64,000 bases of DNA from Streptomyces sp. TRM70350 (GCF_019219825.1 NZ_JAHUXH010000009.1:186001-250000); one strand, 5' to 3'. Counted from the first letter of the stretch, positions 46,821 to 55,311 are shown. Notes: a model not told the origin generated them from the sequence alone. Made by a program: numbers and translations.

Positions 46821-47291
46821 CTACAGCCGAAGAACCGACAACTGGGTGAGATCGGGGCCGCGTGGCGGCGGGTTGGGGTGCAGCACCGCGGCGACCTGGG
46901 CCCGAAGGCTCGCCGGCCTGTCGGGGTGGCGGGCGAGCGCCGACCGGACGAGCGCGGCGAGCACCCATGCGGCGAGCAGGACGGCCAGGCAGAGGGAGAG
47001 CATGTCCATCGCCAGGACGGGCATGTCGGTCGACGGTGCCTGCTCGGAGGTGGCCGCGTGCTGGGAATGCGCCGAGGCCGGAGTTGAGGCAGCCTCGTAC
47101 GCCGACGAGACCGCGTGGGCCGTGGGCGCCGACACATGGGAGGCCGGGCCCATCTCGGCGGCATGCGCATCGGTGGGATGGCCGACGGTGTGCATGACGA
47201 ACACACCGAACGCGAGCACGACCACGAGCAGCAGGTGCCCGAGGGCGCCTCCTGTTCGTACGCACCGGCTCACGGTCGCTCCCAAAGACAT
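46821..47291 (-). CDS. DUF6153-type membrane protein
   Basis: 156 residues. First helix LGHLLLVVVLAFGVFVMHTV with the conserved HTVGHP end, a His/Ala-rich extracytoplasmic loop, a second helix (MLSLCLAVLLAAWVLAALVR) and a basic tail. Paired in Streptomyces with DUF305 genes. The start ATG 47291 lies 4 bases after a strong hairpin (47296-47316). Confidence 0.78.
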   Translation of the reverse strand: MSLGATVSRCVRTGGALGHLLLVVVLAFGVFVMHTVGHPTDAHAAEMGPASHVSAPTAHAVSSAYEAASTPASAHSQHAATSEQAPSTDMPVLAMDMLSLCLAVLLAAWVLAALVRSALARHPDRPASLRAQVAAVLHPNPPPRGPDLTQLSVLRL

Positions 47292-47295
47292 CTTT

Positions 47296-47316
47296 CGAGG
47301 GCCGCCGCGGCCCTCG
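47296..47316. promoter_or_regulatory. Perfect hairpin just before the DUF6153 start
   Basis: CGAGGGCCGC and GCGGCCCTCG, 10-bp arms around one base, directly upstream of the start codon. It would occlude the ribosome site in the mRNA, or be a protein-binding palindrome at the promoter. Confidence 0.6.
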
Positions 47317-47541
47317 CCCCCTGACACTACCGAAACGGAGCGGGTCATGCCGGGGCGAGGCGAGTCACCACTCGCCGCCGCTGCCGCCGCATGGCCGCAG
47401 CGGCACTGCTCCAGGCCCTGGCCGCTCACCTCACCCGTGCACGTGTCCTCTCGCTGACAGGCGGCAGATCCGCGGATCAGCCCGCTGAGGCCGCCGTGCC
47501 GGATCCGATACCCCGTGGACGAGCCCCAAACTGGTTGTGCT

Positions 47542-47570
47542 TTCGAACCTCTTGGTTGTATGGTCGAACC
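47542..47570. promoter_or_regulatory. Putative MarR operator/promoter, possibly leaderless
   Basis: TTCGAACC at 47542 and GTCGAACC at 47563 repeat with period 21; the second also pairs with GGTT at 47554. They abut the marR start codon, leaving no room for a ribosome site, so the mRNA may be leaderless and self-repressed. Confidence 0.5.
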
Positions 47571-48014
47571 ATGTCAAGGGATCGCAGGGCCGATGACCCC
47601 GCCGTTCTTCAGGAGGCACTGGCAGGTTTTGTCCGCGCCTTTGGACTGCACCAGCCGGAAACCACCCCCTGCGGCCAGCAGATCTCGGTCTCCGAGGCCC
47701 ACGCCCTGGGCGAGTTGGCACAGGGGGGCGAACTGCGGCAGGTGGAGCTGACGCGCCGGCTGCGACTGCAGAAGAGCACCGTGAGCCGCCTGGTCACCCA
47801 GCTGTCCGCCCGTGGGTGGGTGGAACGCGCCCCGGCCCCTGACGACGGACGCGGTGTCGTCCTGCGCCTCACCCCGTCGGGGCAGCGGGCCGCGCAGAAC
47901 CTTGCTCAAGCACGACGGGAGCGCTTCTCCCGGCTGCTCGAAGCGATCCCGGCCCACGAAAGAGCGGGCGTACTCCACGCCCTCGATGTGATGGTGGAGG
48001 CACTGGATGAATAG
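47571..48014 (+). CDS. MarR-family regulator
   Basis: 147 residues. Winged helix with VELTRRLRLQKSTVSRLVTQ and the wing GWVERAPAPDDGRGVVLRLT, the classic MarR DxRxxxLxLT type. Start ATG 47571 is immediately preceded by inverted GGTT/AACC elements. It overlaps the next gene by 8 bases, so the two are co-translated. Confidence 0.88.
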   Translation: MSRDRRADDPAVLQEALAGFVRAFGLHQPETTPCGQQISVSEAHALGELAQGGELRQVELTRRLRLQKSTVSRLVTQLSARGWVERAPAPDDGRGVVLRLTPSGQRAAQNLAQARRERFSRLLEAIPAHERAGVLHALDVMVEALDE

Positions 48015-48534
48015 CGGCAAGCGCCGGGCCCTGGTGGCGGGCGCGGGTGTGATGATCGCCGGCGCGGTGACGGCTGTCGCCCTGGTGGCCGGCGGCTCAG
48101 AGCAGGAGCCGGGCGACGGCCGGACCGAGCGGCAGGAGTTAGTGGCCGAGCGCGGCAGATCCGTGATGCCCTTCGACCTTGAGCAGACCACCCACCGCTT
48201 CACCCCCACGGCAACGGGGGGCACCCAGGATGTCGTGGCCGACCAGCGCGGCGACGCCGAGCAGATCGACCTGATACGCGAGCACCTGCGCAAGGAGGCC
48301 GCGGCGTTCGGCCGGGGTGACTTCGCCGACCCTGCCCGGATCCACGGCGCCGACATGCCCGGCCTCGCCAAACTGCGGGACGGCTATGACCGTATCGAGG
48401 TGACGTACGAAGACCGGGCCGACGGGGCCACCCTGACCTACACCACGCAGGATTCGGCGTTGGTCGACGCTCTGCACGACTGGTTCGAAGCCCAGCTCGG
48501 CGACCACGGCGCGCACGCCGAGTCCGGCCATTGA
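48007..48534 (+). CDS. Secreted/anchored conserved protein, MarR-linked
   Basis: 175 residues. An N-terminal helix (ALVAGAGVMIAGAVTAVALV) anchors or exports it; the conserved part is VMPFDLEQTTHRFTPTATGG, RKEAAAFGRGDFADPARIHG and LTYTTQDSALVDALHDWFEA. Relatives are sometimes labelled aspartate carbamoyltransferase; I see none of that enzyme's motifs and do not accept the name. Function unknown. Confidence 0.7.
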   Translation: MNSGKRRALVAGAGVMIAGAVTAVALVAGGSEQEPGDGRTERQELVAERGRSVMPFDLEQTTHRFTPTATGGTQDVVADQRGDAEQIDLIREHLRKEAAAFGRGDFADPARIHGADMPGLAKLRDGYDRIEVTYEDRADGATLTYTTQDSALVDALHDWFEAQLGDHGAHAESGH

Positions 48535-48719
48535 ACGGATCGCGCCGGAGGACCGCCGAGGCTCGTACTTCGGCGCGCAGACCTTCGCCCAACTCGGCGT
48601 CTTCATCGGCCCCTACACCGGTGGCCTGCTCCTCGCGGCCCACGGCGGCACCACCATGTTTCTCGGCGTCGGCTCGTTCGCGCTGGCCGGTGTGGTCATC
48701 CATCTGAACCGCCCCGGGT
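48532..48719 (+). pseudogene. MFS transporter C-terminal fragment
   Basis: APEDRRGSYFGAQTFAQLGV, FIGPYTGGLLLAAHGG and TTMFLGVGSFALAGVVI form the cytosolic loop and last helices of an MFS efflux protein. No start codon or N-terminal ten helices. It runs straight into the isochorismatase frame at 48720, a fusion scar. Confidence 0.65.
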
Positions 48720-48722
48720 TCG

Positions 48723-49342
48723 GTGGAGATCTCAGTCGTCCTCGTCGACTACGCCGTCGGCTTCGCGAACCTCCTGCGCTCCCATAACCTCTCCGACCAC
48801 ATCAACAACGTCGTGGGCCTGGCGAAGACGGCGAAGTGGTACGGCAGCGGCCTGGTGGTGACCAACGGCGAGTCCAGCAAGCCGTCCGGCCCGCTGTACC
48901 CGGAACTGCTGGAGGCCATTGGTGACCAGCCGGTCATCGAGCGCGCGGTCGACTTCAACTCCTTCCTCGACGCATCGTTCGCCGAGGCGGTCCGGGCGGA
49001 GGGCCGGGAGAACCTGGTGATCGGCGGCATCGCCACCGACGGGTGCGTGCTGCAGACCGTACTGGGCGGCCTGCGTGAGGGCTACCGCGTGCACGTGGCG
49101 GTCGACGCCTCCGCCAGTCTCTCGCTCGAGGCCCACAACGCGGCGATCCAGCGCATGGTCCAGGCCGGTGCCGTCCCGGTGACGTGGTTCTCCCTGGCCG
49201 CCGAGTTCCAGCTCGACCCCAAGTTCCACGACGCCCCGCACCGCATGCGCCTGAGCAGGAGAACGTGCCGGCCATGGGCATGAGCGCCCGGTCCTTCTTC
49301 AACGCCGTCGATATGGGCGAGCGCGCCGCAACGGCCGCCTAA
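48723..49342 (+). pseudogene. Isochorismatase-family hydrolase, C-terminal frameshift
   Basis: Cysteine hydrolase fold: VVLVDYAVGFANLLRSHNLS (catalytic Asp), KTAKWYGSGLVVTNGE and GGIATDGCVLQTVLGGL (catalytic Cys). The frame from 48723 runs to 49283, but the family C-terminus (NVPAMGMSARSFFNAVDMGE) is in another frame, ending TAA 49340, so one base is off near 49250. The N-terminus also lacks a normal start, since the upstream frame is the MFS remnant. Core catalytic residues remain. Confidence 0.72.
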
Positions 49343-49436
49343 GGGTCCTTGAGGAGCGGGCACCGGCCCGCCCCTGCCCAGCCCCGCCCCGGGGGTCCAT
49401 CTCCCCGCCTCACAGAAAAAAGGGGACGTCGTCCCA

Positions 49437-50032
49437 TGAACGCACATACAGGAGAACCTGCTGCTGTCCGGACGGACCGTCGTGGTGGCGGGCGCGACCG
49501 GTAGCGTCGGCGGGGAATGGCCCTCGCGCTGCTTCGCCAGGGAGTCACCGTCGCGGCCACCGGCCGCAGCGAGGAACGGCTGGCCAGCCTCGCGGCCTAC
49601 GCCAAGGATGCCGGCTGCGCACCCTGATCACCCACACGGTGGATGTCGGCGACGCCGACAGCGAGTCGGTGCGTGCCCAGCTGTACCCGACCAGTCATTT
49701 CCACGCGCTACGAGCGGTCACTCCGCTGCTGTCCCGGGACGGTGCCCTGGTGCACCTGAGCGGGTTCAGCGCGGAGATCCCCTACCCGTTCTCCGCGCTC
49801 GTCGGCGCCACCAACGCGGCGAAGAAGTCACTGGTGACCTTCCTTACGGCGGAACTGGACGGCGCGGGGCCGCGTACCTGCGAGCTCATCATCGGCCCCA
49901 TCCGCACCCGCCGCGTGCCGCGATCGGAGCGGACAGTCCCGATTGGTTCAGCGGCGAAGACCTCGGCCGGCACGCGGGCCGCCTCATCGCCGGCGACAGC
50001 CCGCACACCGCGGCCCCGCTTCAGCACCTGAT
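49437..50032 (+). pseudogene. Short-chain dehydrogenase, multiple lesions
   Basis: SDR pieces in order: LLLSGRTVVVAGATGSVGG (nucleotide site), MALALLRQGVTVAATGRSEE, then after a gap SHFHALRAVTPLLSRDGALV, HLSGFSAEIPYPFSALVGAT, NAAKKSLVTFLTAELDGAG (YxxxK region altered) and a last block, GRHAGRLIAGDSPHTAAPLQ, in a further frame. At least three indels and one internal deletion. Confidence 0.7.
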
Positions 50033-50120
50033 CCCATGCACCAACGGCGTACGGACCACCCCGCCGCAGTGCCGGACAGAACCCAACCCTCTCATCCACG
50101 CCGAGAACGCGGAGCACCCG

Positions 50121-50501
50121 ATGCGCACCACCGCCAGCCCACTGCCAGCCCCTGACGACGCCATTCCGCAAAACCTCGCCGCGGTCGCGATCCGACCGGG
50201 CGACCGTTACTACGACGCCGTACGGCACACCTACACCCGCCTCGGCTCCCCGGCCGCCGTGCTACGCGCCCGCGATCACCAGGACATAGCAGACGCCCTG
50301 GTCCATGCCCGCACTGCTCAGGTGCCCGTGACCGCGCGCAGCGGCGGCCACGGCATCAGCGGCCGGTCCACCAACGACCACGGCATCGTCGTCGACCTCT
50401 CCCGGCTCAACAGAGTGAGCGTGCTCCACCCCCAATCCTTATTGGTACGAGTGGAAGCGGGAGCCCGCTGGGGAGACGTCGCCGCGTCTCCAAGTGGTTG
50501 A
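50121..50501 (+). pseudogene. FAD-linked oxidase (berberine-bridge type), truncated
   Basis: 126 residues from ATG 50121. AVAIRPGDRYYDAVRHTYTR, ALVHARTAQVPVTARSGGHG and LVRVEAGARWGDVAA are the N-terminal FAD_binding_4 domain. The match ends abruptly after GDVAA at about 50490 and the frame stops at 50501. The break likely marks the edge of inserted DNA. Confidence 0.75.
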
Positions 50502-50815
50502 TGTCTTTGACGGCGTTCACGGACATGATCGGCAGCCTCGCTGACTTTTTCGCGCCCGGAGCGGGCGACGGTATCGGTCTTCGTAACGGCTGATACGACG
50601 GCGTACAGCACTCGGTTCACGGGTACGCCGGTCAGGTCAGCGGGAGATCGTCACCGCTTGACGACTTGAGGCCGTCTGGAGGAAGCCCGCACAGGGTCGC
50701 CGCAGCCATTCCCAGCCCGCGGCTCACCTGCCGGAGACTTTCTCGGAGGGCGGTTCGTGCGGTGATGTCCGTTTCCAGGTGATGCTTGGGACAGGAGTGC
50801 TGGCTGCGGCGTCCG
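50502..50815. other. Junction stretch, no gene identified
   Basis: Lies between the truncated oxidase and the IS-linked ORF. One minus-strand frame (VNRVLYAVVSAVTKTDTVAR, 50620-50570) looks protein-like but unnamed. No clear terminal inverted repeat found by eye. Confidence 0.35.
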
Positions 50816-51217
50816 CTACTGCTTCCTGGCGAAGCTACCGGCGTCGGCTTGGGTGAGGATGCCGAGTTTTTTGGCCAGGTGTTTCAGCTTGGCCCGGGTG
50901 CCTTCGACGTTCTTCGGCAGCACCTCGTGACCGAGGGCCTGGCAGACCTCCTTGGCCCGGAGGGGGCCGGTCGCCTCGTTGAGGACAGCGAGGATGCGCG
51001 TGTCGTCCGGGTGCTCGGGCAGCTCCGGCGGGGATGCGGGGAGCCGGTCGGCGAGGCCGGTGACGGTCTTGCGGGTGATCGCGAGGTGAGCGAGGTGTGT
51101 CTCGGCCTCCCGCAGCAGGGCCTGCAGAGCGTCGATCTGCGTACGAAGGTCGTCGGCCAGGGCCCGGGCGGCGTCCTCCTGGAGGTCCAGTGCCTGAAGG
51201 AGGGGGCGAATGTTCAT
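50816..51217 (-). CDS. IS-associated accessory protein, coiled coil plus winged-helix-like
   Basis: 133 residues. N-terminal coiled coil (MNIRPLLQALDLQEDAARAL to LREAETHLAHLAITRKTV), a Pro-rich hinge, then a small helical domain (TRILAVLNEATGPLRAKEVC, EGTRAKLKHLAKKLGILTQA) resembling a winged helix. Its ATG overlaps the stop of the upstream transposase remnant (ATGA), so it was a coupled second ORF of that element. Probably regulatory or passenger; unlike the transposase it is intact. Confidence 0.65.
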   Translation of the reverse strand: MNIRPLLQALDLQEDAARALADDLRTQIDALQALLREAETHLAHLAITRKTVTGLADRLPASPPELPEHPDDTRILAVLNEATGPLRAKEVCQALGHEVLPKNVEGTRAKLKHLAKKLGILTQADAGSFARKQ

Positions 51218-51537
51218 GCGCTCACCGCCTCTTCGCGCCAGGTGGAGATGTTCGCGCCGGTAAGGCGGCGGATCACGACGTGGGACATCGCCCAGTGGAC
51301 GCGGGAGGCGGATGAGGCGGTGCGGTGCTCGTAGTCACGGACCAGGCGCCGGTGCAGCATCGGGATCCGTAGGTCTGCTCAACCCTCCACCGCTTCGGCT
51401 GCGGCAGGAATCCCCGGTGCCCGGGGGCGCGTTCGACGATCTCGACGTCGATGCCCAGGCCGGCGCCGTGTGCGACGACCTGGTTCTTGAAGCCCTGGTC
51501 GACCAGGGCTTTGCGGACGGTGTCGCCGGTGTGCTGG
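51214..51537 (-). pseudogene. IS5-type transposase, C-terminal remnant with frameshift
   Basis: TVRKALVDQGFKNQVVAHGA, GLGIDVEIVERAPGHRGFLP, QPKRWRVEQT, then (other frame) MLHRRLVRDYEHRTASSASR and VHWAMSHVVIRRLTGANIST. This is the last part of the DDE domain of IS5-like actinobacterial transposases. The N-terminal two thirds are gone: at about 51537 the sequence changes directly into an integrase reading on the other strand. Confidence 0.8.
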
Positions 51538-51539
51538 CT

Positions 51540-52622
51540 ACGCCGGGCTGCGGCCCGAGGAGGCCGTCGCGGTGACCCTGCCGGACTGCGTCCTGCCGCC
51601 GGAGGGCTGGGGCAGGGTGATTCTGCACATCACTCGTCCCCAGGCGGGCAGGAAGTGGACCGACACCGGACGCCTCCATGACGAGCGTGGTCTGAAGGGC
51701 CGCCCGCCGGGGGACGCCCGCCCGGTGCCGCTGCCGCCTGAACTGGTGGCGCTGTGGCGGGAGAGCGTCGACACCTTCGGTACCGCTGACGATGGGCGGT
51801 TGTTCTTCAACGAGCGCGGTGGCGTCCTTGCCCCCAGTAGGTACGGCCGCGTCTGGCACGGAGCCCGGGAGCTGGCCCTATCGCCCGGCCTGGTGAGCAC
51901 TCCACTCGCGGCTCGCCCGTACGACCTGCGGCACTCGGCCGTGTCCGGCTCCAATGACGTGGTGGACCCGCGCGTTCTGGTGAACGCCGTACAGGCCTGG
52001 CAGTTGCCCACGTCCGTCTCCTACGTCGGTTCGTGGGATCGCTGCCGTGGGCGGCGCCTGGTGGCCTTCTACGCGGTCCTGTACTACGCGGGGCTCCGGC
52101 CCGCTGAGGCGGTCGGGCTACGGCTGTCGGACTGCCACCTGCCAGAGAAGGGCTGGGGCACGCTGACGCTGCGGGAGACACGCCCCGTCTCCGGCAAGCA
52201 GTGGACCGACTCCGGGGAGCGCCACGACCGGCGGGGCCTGAAGGCGCGCGAGGCGTCCACCGACCGGCCGGTCCCCATCCCACCGGTCCTGGTCGCCATC
52301 CTCCAGGCGGACCTGAAGGAGTTCGGAACCGCCAAGGAAGGGCGCGTGTTCGGCAACGAGCGCGGGGGAGTGGTCGGCTCATCCACCTACTGGCGGGTGT
52401 GGGAGGAAGCGCGGGAATACGCCCTACCGCCGGAGGCCTTCGACTCGCCGTTGGCCGGGCGCCCGTACGACCTGCGGCACGCGTGCATCACGCGATGGCT
52501 GAATGCCGGAGTGCCGATCGCTGAGGTGGCCCGACGCGTCGGCAGCTCTCCAGAGGTCATCCACCAGCGATATCACGGCTGCATCGACGGCCACGAGGAA
52601 GCCGCCAACGCAAAGATCACAA
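51540..52622 (+). pseudogene. Two tyrosine-integrase catalytic domains joined in one frame
   Basis: First part (51540-51945): YAGLRPEEAVAVTLPDCVLP with the first catalytic Arg, through GRVWHGARELAL and RPYDLRHSAVS, where it stops before the HxxR-to-Tyr end. Second part (51950-52622): a paralogue with YAGLRPAEAVGLRLSDCHLP, RPYDLRHACITRWLNAGVPI, AEVARRVGSSPEVIHQRYHG, i.e. R, HxxR and Tyr all present. The N-terminal SAM-like arm-binding domain is missing from both. The frame stays open to 52849. Looks like a recombination product of two related integrases. Confidence 0.75.
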
Positions 52623-52630
52623 AGGTTCTA

Positions 52631-52686
52631 GTGCCGCATCAGAGAACCTTTGCCCTGTGGTCATGTGACGCGCCGTTCGGACGCTG
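52631..52686 (+). repeat. Imperfect direct repeat, left copy
   Basis: Directly after the integrase, GTGCCGC...GAGAACCTTT and TGTGACGCGCCGTTCGGA. A second copy lies at 53327-53378. Between them is only the acetyltransferase gene. Candidate attachment-site pair or duplicated promoter. Confidence 0.6.
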
Positions 52687-52778
52687 TATGTGGTGTGCAA
52701 CTCGGTGCCACTCACCACGCATCCTTCGGGCTTCAAAACCGTGTGCGAGCGACTGGGACGTGTCCTTACCATCCGGTC

Positions 52779-53327
52779 ATGGATCTTCGCGAAGAACTTC
52801 CGAGCGACAGAGAGTCTGTGCGGGACATCCACCTGCGGGCGTTCGGTGACCACGGCCTTGTCGTGGCCGACCTGGTCGATACCCTGCGGGGCACGATCAC
52901 GCCCGCGGACGGTCTCTCACTGGTCGCTGAACTCGACGGGCAGATCGTCGGGCACATCATGTTCACCCGCAGTCTGCTCGATGCCCCTCGGCGACTGGTT
53001 GAGGTGCATGTGCTCAGCCCGTTGGCCGTCATGCCCGAGCATCACAAGCGCGGTATTGGCTCGGCCCTGGTCCGACACGGGCTGAAGACCCTCGCTGAGC
53101 GGGCCGTCCCCCTGGTCTTCCTGGAGGGCGATCCGGGCTACTACTCCCGCTTCGGCTTCGCGCCCGGTGACGACCAGGGCTTCCGAAAACCATCCCTGCG
53201 CATTCCAGATGGCGCCTTCCAGGCCCTCAGACTCCCGGAGTACGAGCCATGGATGACAGGGACACTGGTCTACGCAGAGCCGTTCTGGCGGCACGACGCA
53301 GTCGGCCTCCGTGACCCCAGCGCATAG
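52779..53327 (+). CDS. GNAT-family N-acetyltransferase
   Basis: 182 residues. Acetyl-CoA fold: VAELDGQIVGHIMFTRSLLD, VHVLSPLAVMPEHHKRGIGS (the Q/RxxGxG/A pyrophosphate loop as HHKRGIGS) and VPLVFLEGDPGYYSRFGFAP, which places it with YhbS-like acetyltransferases of unknown acceptor. ATG 52779 begins the homology; no ribosome site, and TTACCAT 6 bases upstream could be a -10 box, so a leaderless mRNA is possible. The only intact gene in this scrambled part, bracketed by direct repeats. Confidence 0.85.
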   Translation: MDLREELPSDRESVRDIHLRAFGDHGLVVADLVDTLRGTITPADGLSLVAELDGQIVGHIMFTRSLLDAPRRLVEVHVLSPLAVMPEHHKRGIGSALVRHGLKTLAERAVPLVFLEGDPGYYSRFGFAPGDDQGFRKPSLRIPDGAFQALRLPEYEPWMTGTLVYAEPFWRHDAVGLRDPSA

Positions 53328-53378
53328 TGCCGCGAGAACCTTTACCCCTGTCGTGACGTGACGCGCCGTGCGGATGCT
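53327..53378 (+). repeat. Imperfect direct repeat, right copy
   Basis: GTGCCGCGAGAACCTTT and GTGACGTGACGCGCCGTGCG; about four fifths identical to the copy at 52631-52686, with a 4-base and a 1-base gap. Confidence 0.6.
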
Positions 53379-53419
53379 GATGGCGTCCCTTGTCGTGGTG
53401 TAGCCGATCACGGTTAGGG

Positions 53420-53976
53420 AGCCTGGACGGCGCCACAGCCCACACCCACGACCTGCACCGCGGCCCCGGCTCCTGGCAGCGCACCATCGACGGCATCCGC
53501 CACCTCATCGACCTCGGCCTGCCCCGCGCGTCGCCCTCACCGAAACCCCGGACAACACCCACGAGATCCCCGCGGTCGCCGAGCTGCTGGCCGAACCCGG
53601 CCTGCCCGCCAGCCACTTCGCCGTACGACCGCTGCTGCGCCGCGGCTTCTCCGACACCGGCGTGGAGATCGGCGAGGACTCCGGCATCTCCGAACTGACC
53701 GTCACCGGCGTGGAGATCGGCGAGGACTCCGGCATCTCCGAACTGACCGTCACCGGCGTGGAGATCGGCGAGGACTCCGGCATCCCCGAACTGACCGTCA
53801 CCGCCGACGGACTGCACCGGCACCCCGCCGACGCCGACCTCGCCACCAGCCCCGGCCTGCACCTCGCCCCCGCCGGCACCCCGCTCACCACGGGCCAACA
53901 GCTGGTCACCGAGCGGTTCTCCACCGCCCGCCTCACCGACGGCACCCTGCCCCGCCCCGTCCACTGCGCCATCTGA
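53420..53976 (+). pseudogene. Radical-SAM-type protein, C-terminal part, expanded by tandem repeat
   Basis: HDLHRGPGSWQRTIDGIRHL is followed, in a second frame, by ELLAEPGLPASHFAVRPLLR, RGFSDTGVEIGEDSG, LTVTADGLHRHPADADLATS and FSTARLTDGTLPRPVHCAI. This resembles the back half of actinobacterial radical-SAM/SPASM-like proteins; the CxxxCxxC start is missing. A frameshift lies near 53530. The segment VEIGEDSGISELTVTG is present three times through a 48-bp tandem repeat. Placed directly before a flavoprotein gene, also broken. Confidence 0.5.
53662..53805. repeat. 48-bp tandem repeat, three in-frame copies
   Basis: Units at 53662, 53710 and 53758. The first two are identical, the third differs at two positions near its end. 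Each encodes VEIGEDSGISELTVTG or a one-residue variant. Confidence 0.95.
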
Positions 53977-53999
53977 CCCGTACGGAAGAGGAGTTCCTC

Positions 54000-55229
54000 A
54001 TGCAGCGCCACGTCGCGATCTCGGCGCCGGCCCCGTCGGCCCCGTCGGCCTCGACGCCGCCCTCGCCTGCGCCGACGCCGGACGGCCGTTCACCGTCTAC
54101 GAAGCCGCGGCCACCGTCGCCGCCCACGTACGGGCCCGGGGCCACGCCCGGCTCTTCACCCCGTGGGACCTCAACGTCTCCCACCGCATGCGCACCCACC
54201 TGCCGACCGGCCCGACCGGCGACGACTGCCCCACCAGGGCCGAACTCGCGACCCGACTCCTCGACCCGCTCGCCGCACTGCCCACCCTCGAAGGCCGCAT
54301 CCGGTACCGCACCCGCGTCGCCGCCCTCGCCCGCACCGGCCTGCTCAAACACGAGCAGATCGGCACCGACACCCGCGCCGCCGCACCCTTCACCCTCCTC
54401 CTGGACACCCTCGACGGCGAGGACACGACCACGGCGGACCTCGTCCTGGACTGCACCGGCACCTACTCCCACCCCAACACCCTCGGCCCCGGCGGCATCC
54501 CCGCCCCCGGCGAACGCACCGTCGCCCACCGCATCACCCGCACCCTCCCGGACACCGGCGACCCCGACCGCTGGACCGGAACCGTCCTGCTCGTCGGCGC
54601 CGGACAATCCGCCCAGACAGCCGCCCGCGACCTCGCCGCCCTGCCCGGCACCCGCGTCGAATGGGCGGTACGCAGCCCCGCGCCCGACTGGGGCGCCGTA
54701 CCCGACGACACCCTGCCCGGCCGCCAACACCTCGTCGACACCTCCCAGGCCCTCGCCGACGGCGCCAACCACCGCGTCACCGTCCACACCGGCACCCACG
54801 TCCAGACCCTGAAACCCGCCGACGACCGGGTACGCGTCATCCTCGCCACCGCCGACGGCCCGCGTGAGATCGTCTGCGACCACATCGTGGCGCTGACCGG
54901 CTACACCGGTCTGCGACCACATCGTGGCGCTGACCGGCTACACCGGCGACGCCTCCCTCTACCGGCAGTTGCAGGTCCACGAGTGCTACGCCACCGGCGC
55001 CCCCAGGAACCTCCCCGCCGCCCTCCTCGGCTCCGCGGCCGGGGACTGCCTCGCCCAGCCCGCCGTCGGCATCGACGCGCTGCGCAACCCCGAACCGTAC
55101 TTCTTCATCCTGGGCGCCAAGTCCTACGGCCGCCTCAACACCTTCCTGCCGCGTACCGGCTACGAGCAGGTCGACCAGCTCGCCGCCGCGTATGCCGACG
55201 AATCGGAGCTTCTACCTGCCGGTACGTAA
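54000..55229 (+). pseudogene. FAD/NAD(P)-binding flavoprotein, broken by a 37-bp duplication
   Basis: Paralogue of the flavoprotein at 7100. MQRHVAI then, after a 1-base slip, GAGPVGPVGLDAALACADAG (FAD site with a 9-bp repeat that doubles PVG), ARLFTPWDLNVSHRMRTHLP, VLLVGAGQSAQTAARDLAAL (second nucleotide site), and finally, after the duplication, YFFILGAKSYGRLNTFLPRT and GYEQVDQLAAAYADE. The exact 37-bp tandem duplication at 54873-54946 shifts the frame. GGAAGAGGAG precedes the ATG at 54000. It followed the radical-SAM-like gene as an operon. Confidence 0.8.
54873..54946. repeat. 37-bp perfect tandem duplication
   Basis: Unit starting TCTGCGACCACATCGTGGCG and ending GGCTACACCGG, twice without spacer. 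Since 37 is not a multiple of three it destroys the reading frame of the flavoprotein. Confidence 0.95.
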
Positions 55230-55311
55230 GCGCGGTCACATGCCTTCCCGATGCACCGGTCCTAGCGTCGGCGGGGAAGGAAGGCACGCGCAGACAGAGA
55301 GGTCGTAGACC

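Noticed and set aside
48007..48534. Naming the MarR-linked protein aspartate carbamoyltransferase
   Set aside because: No carbamoyl-phosphate or aspartate-binding motifs and far too short; likely a propagated database label.
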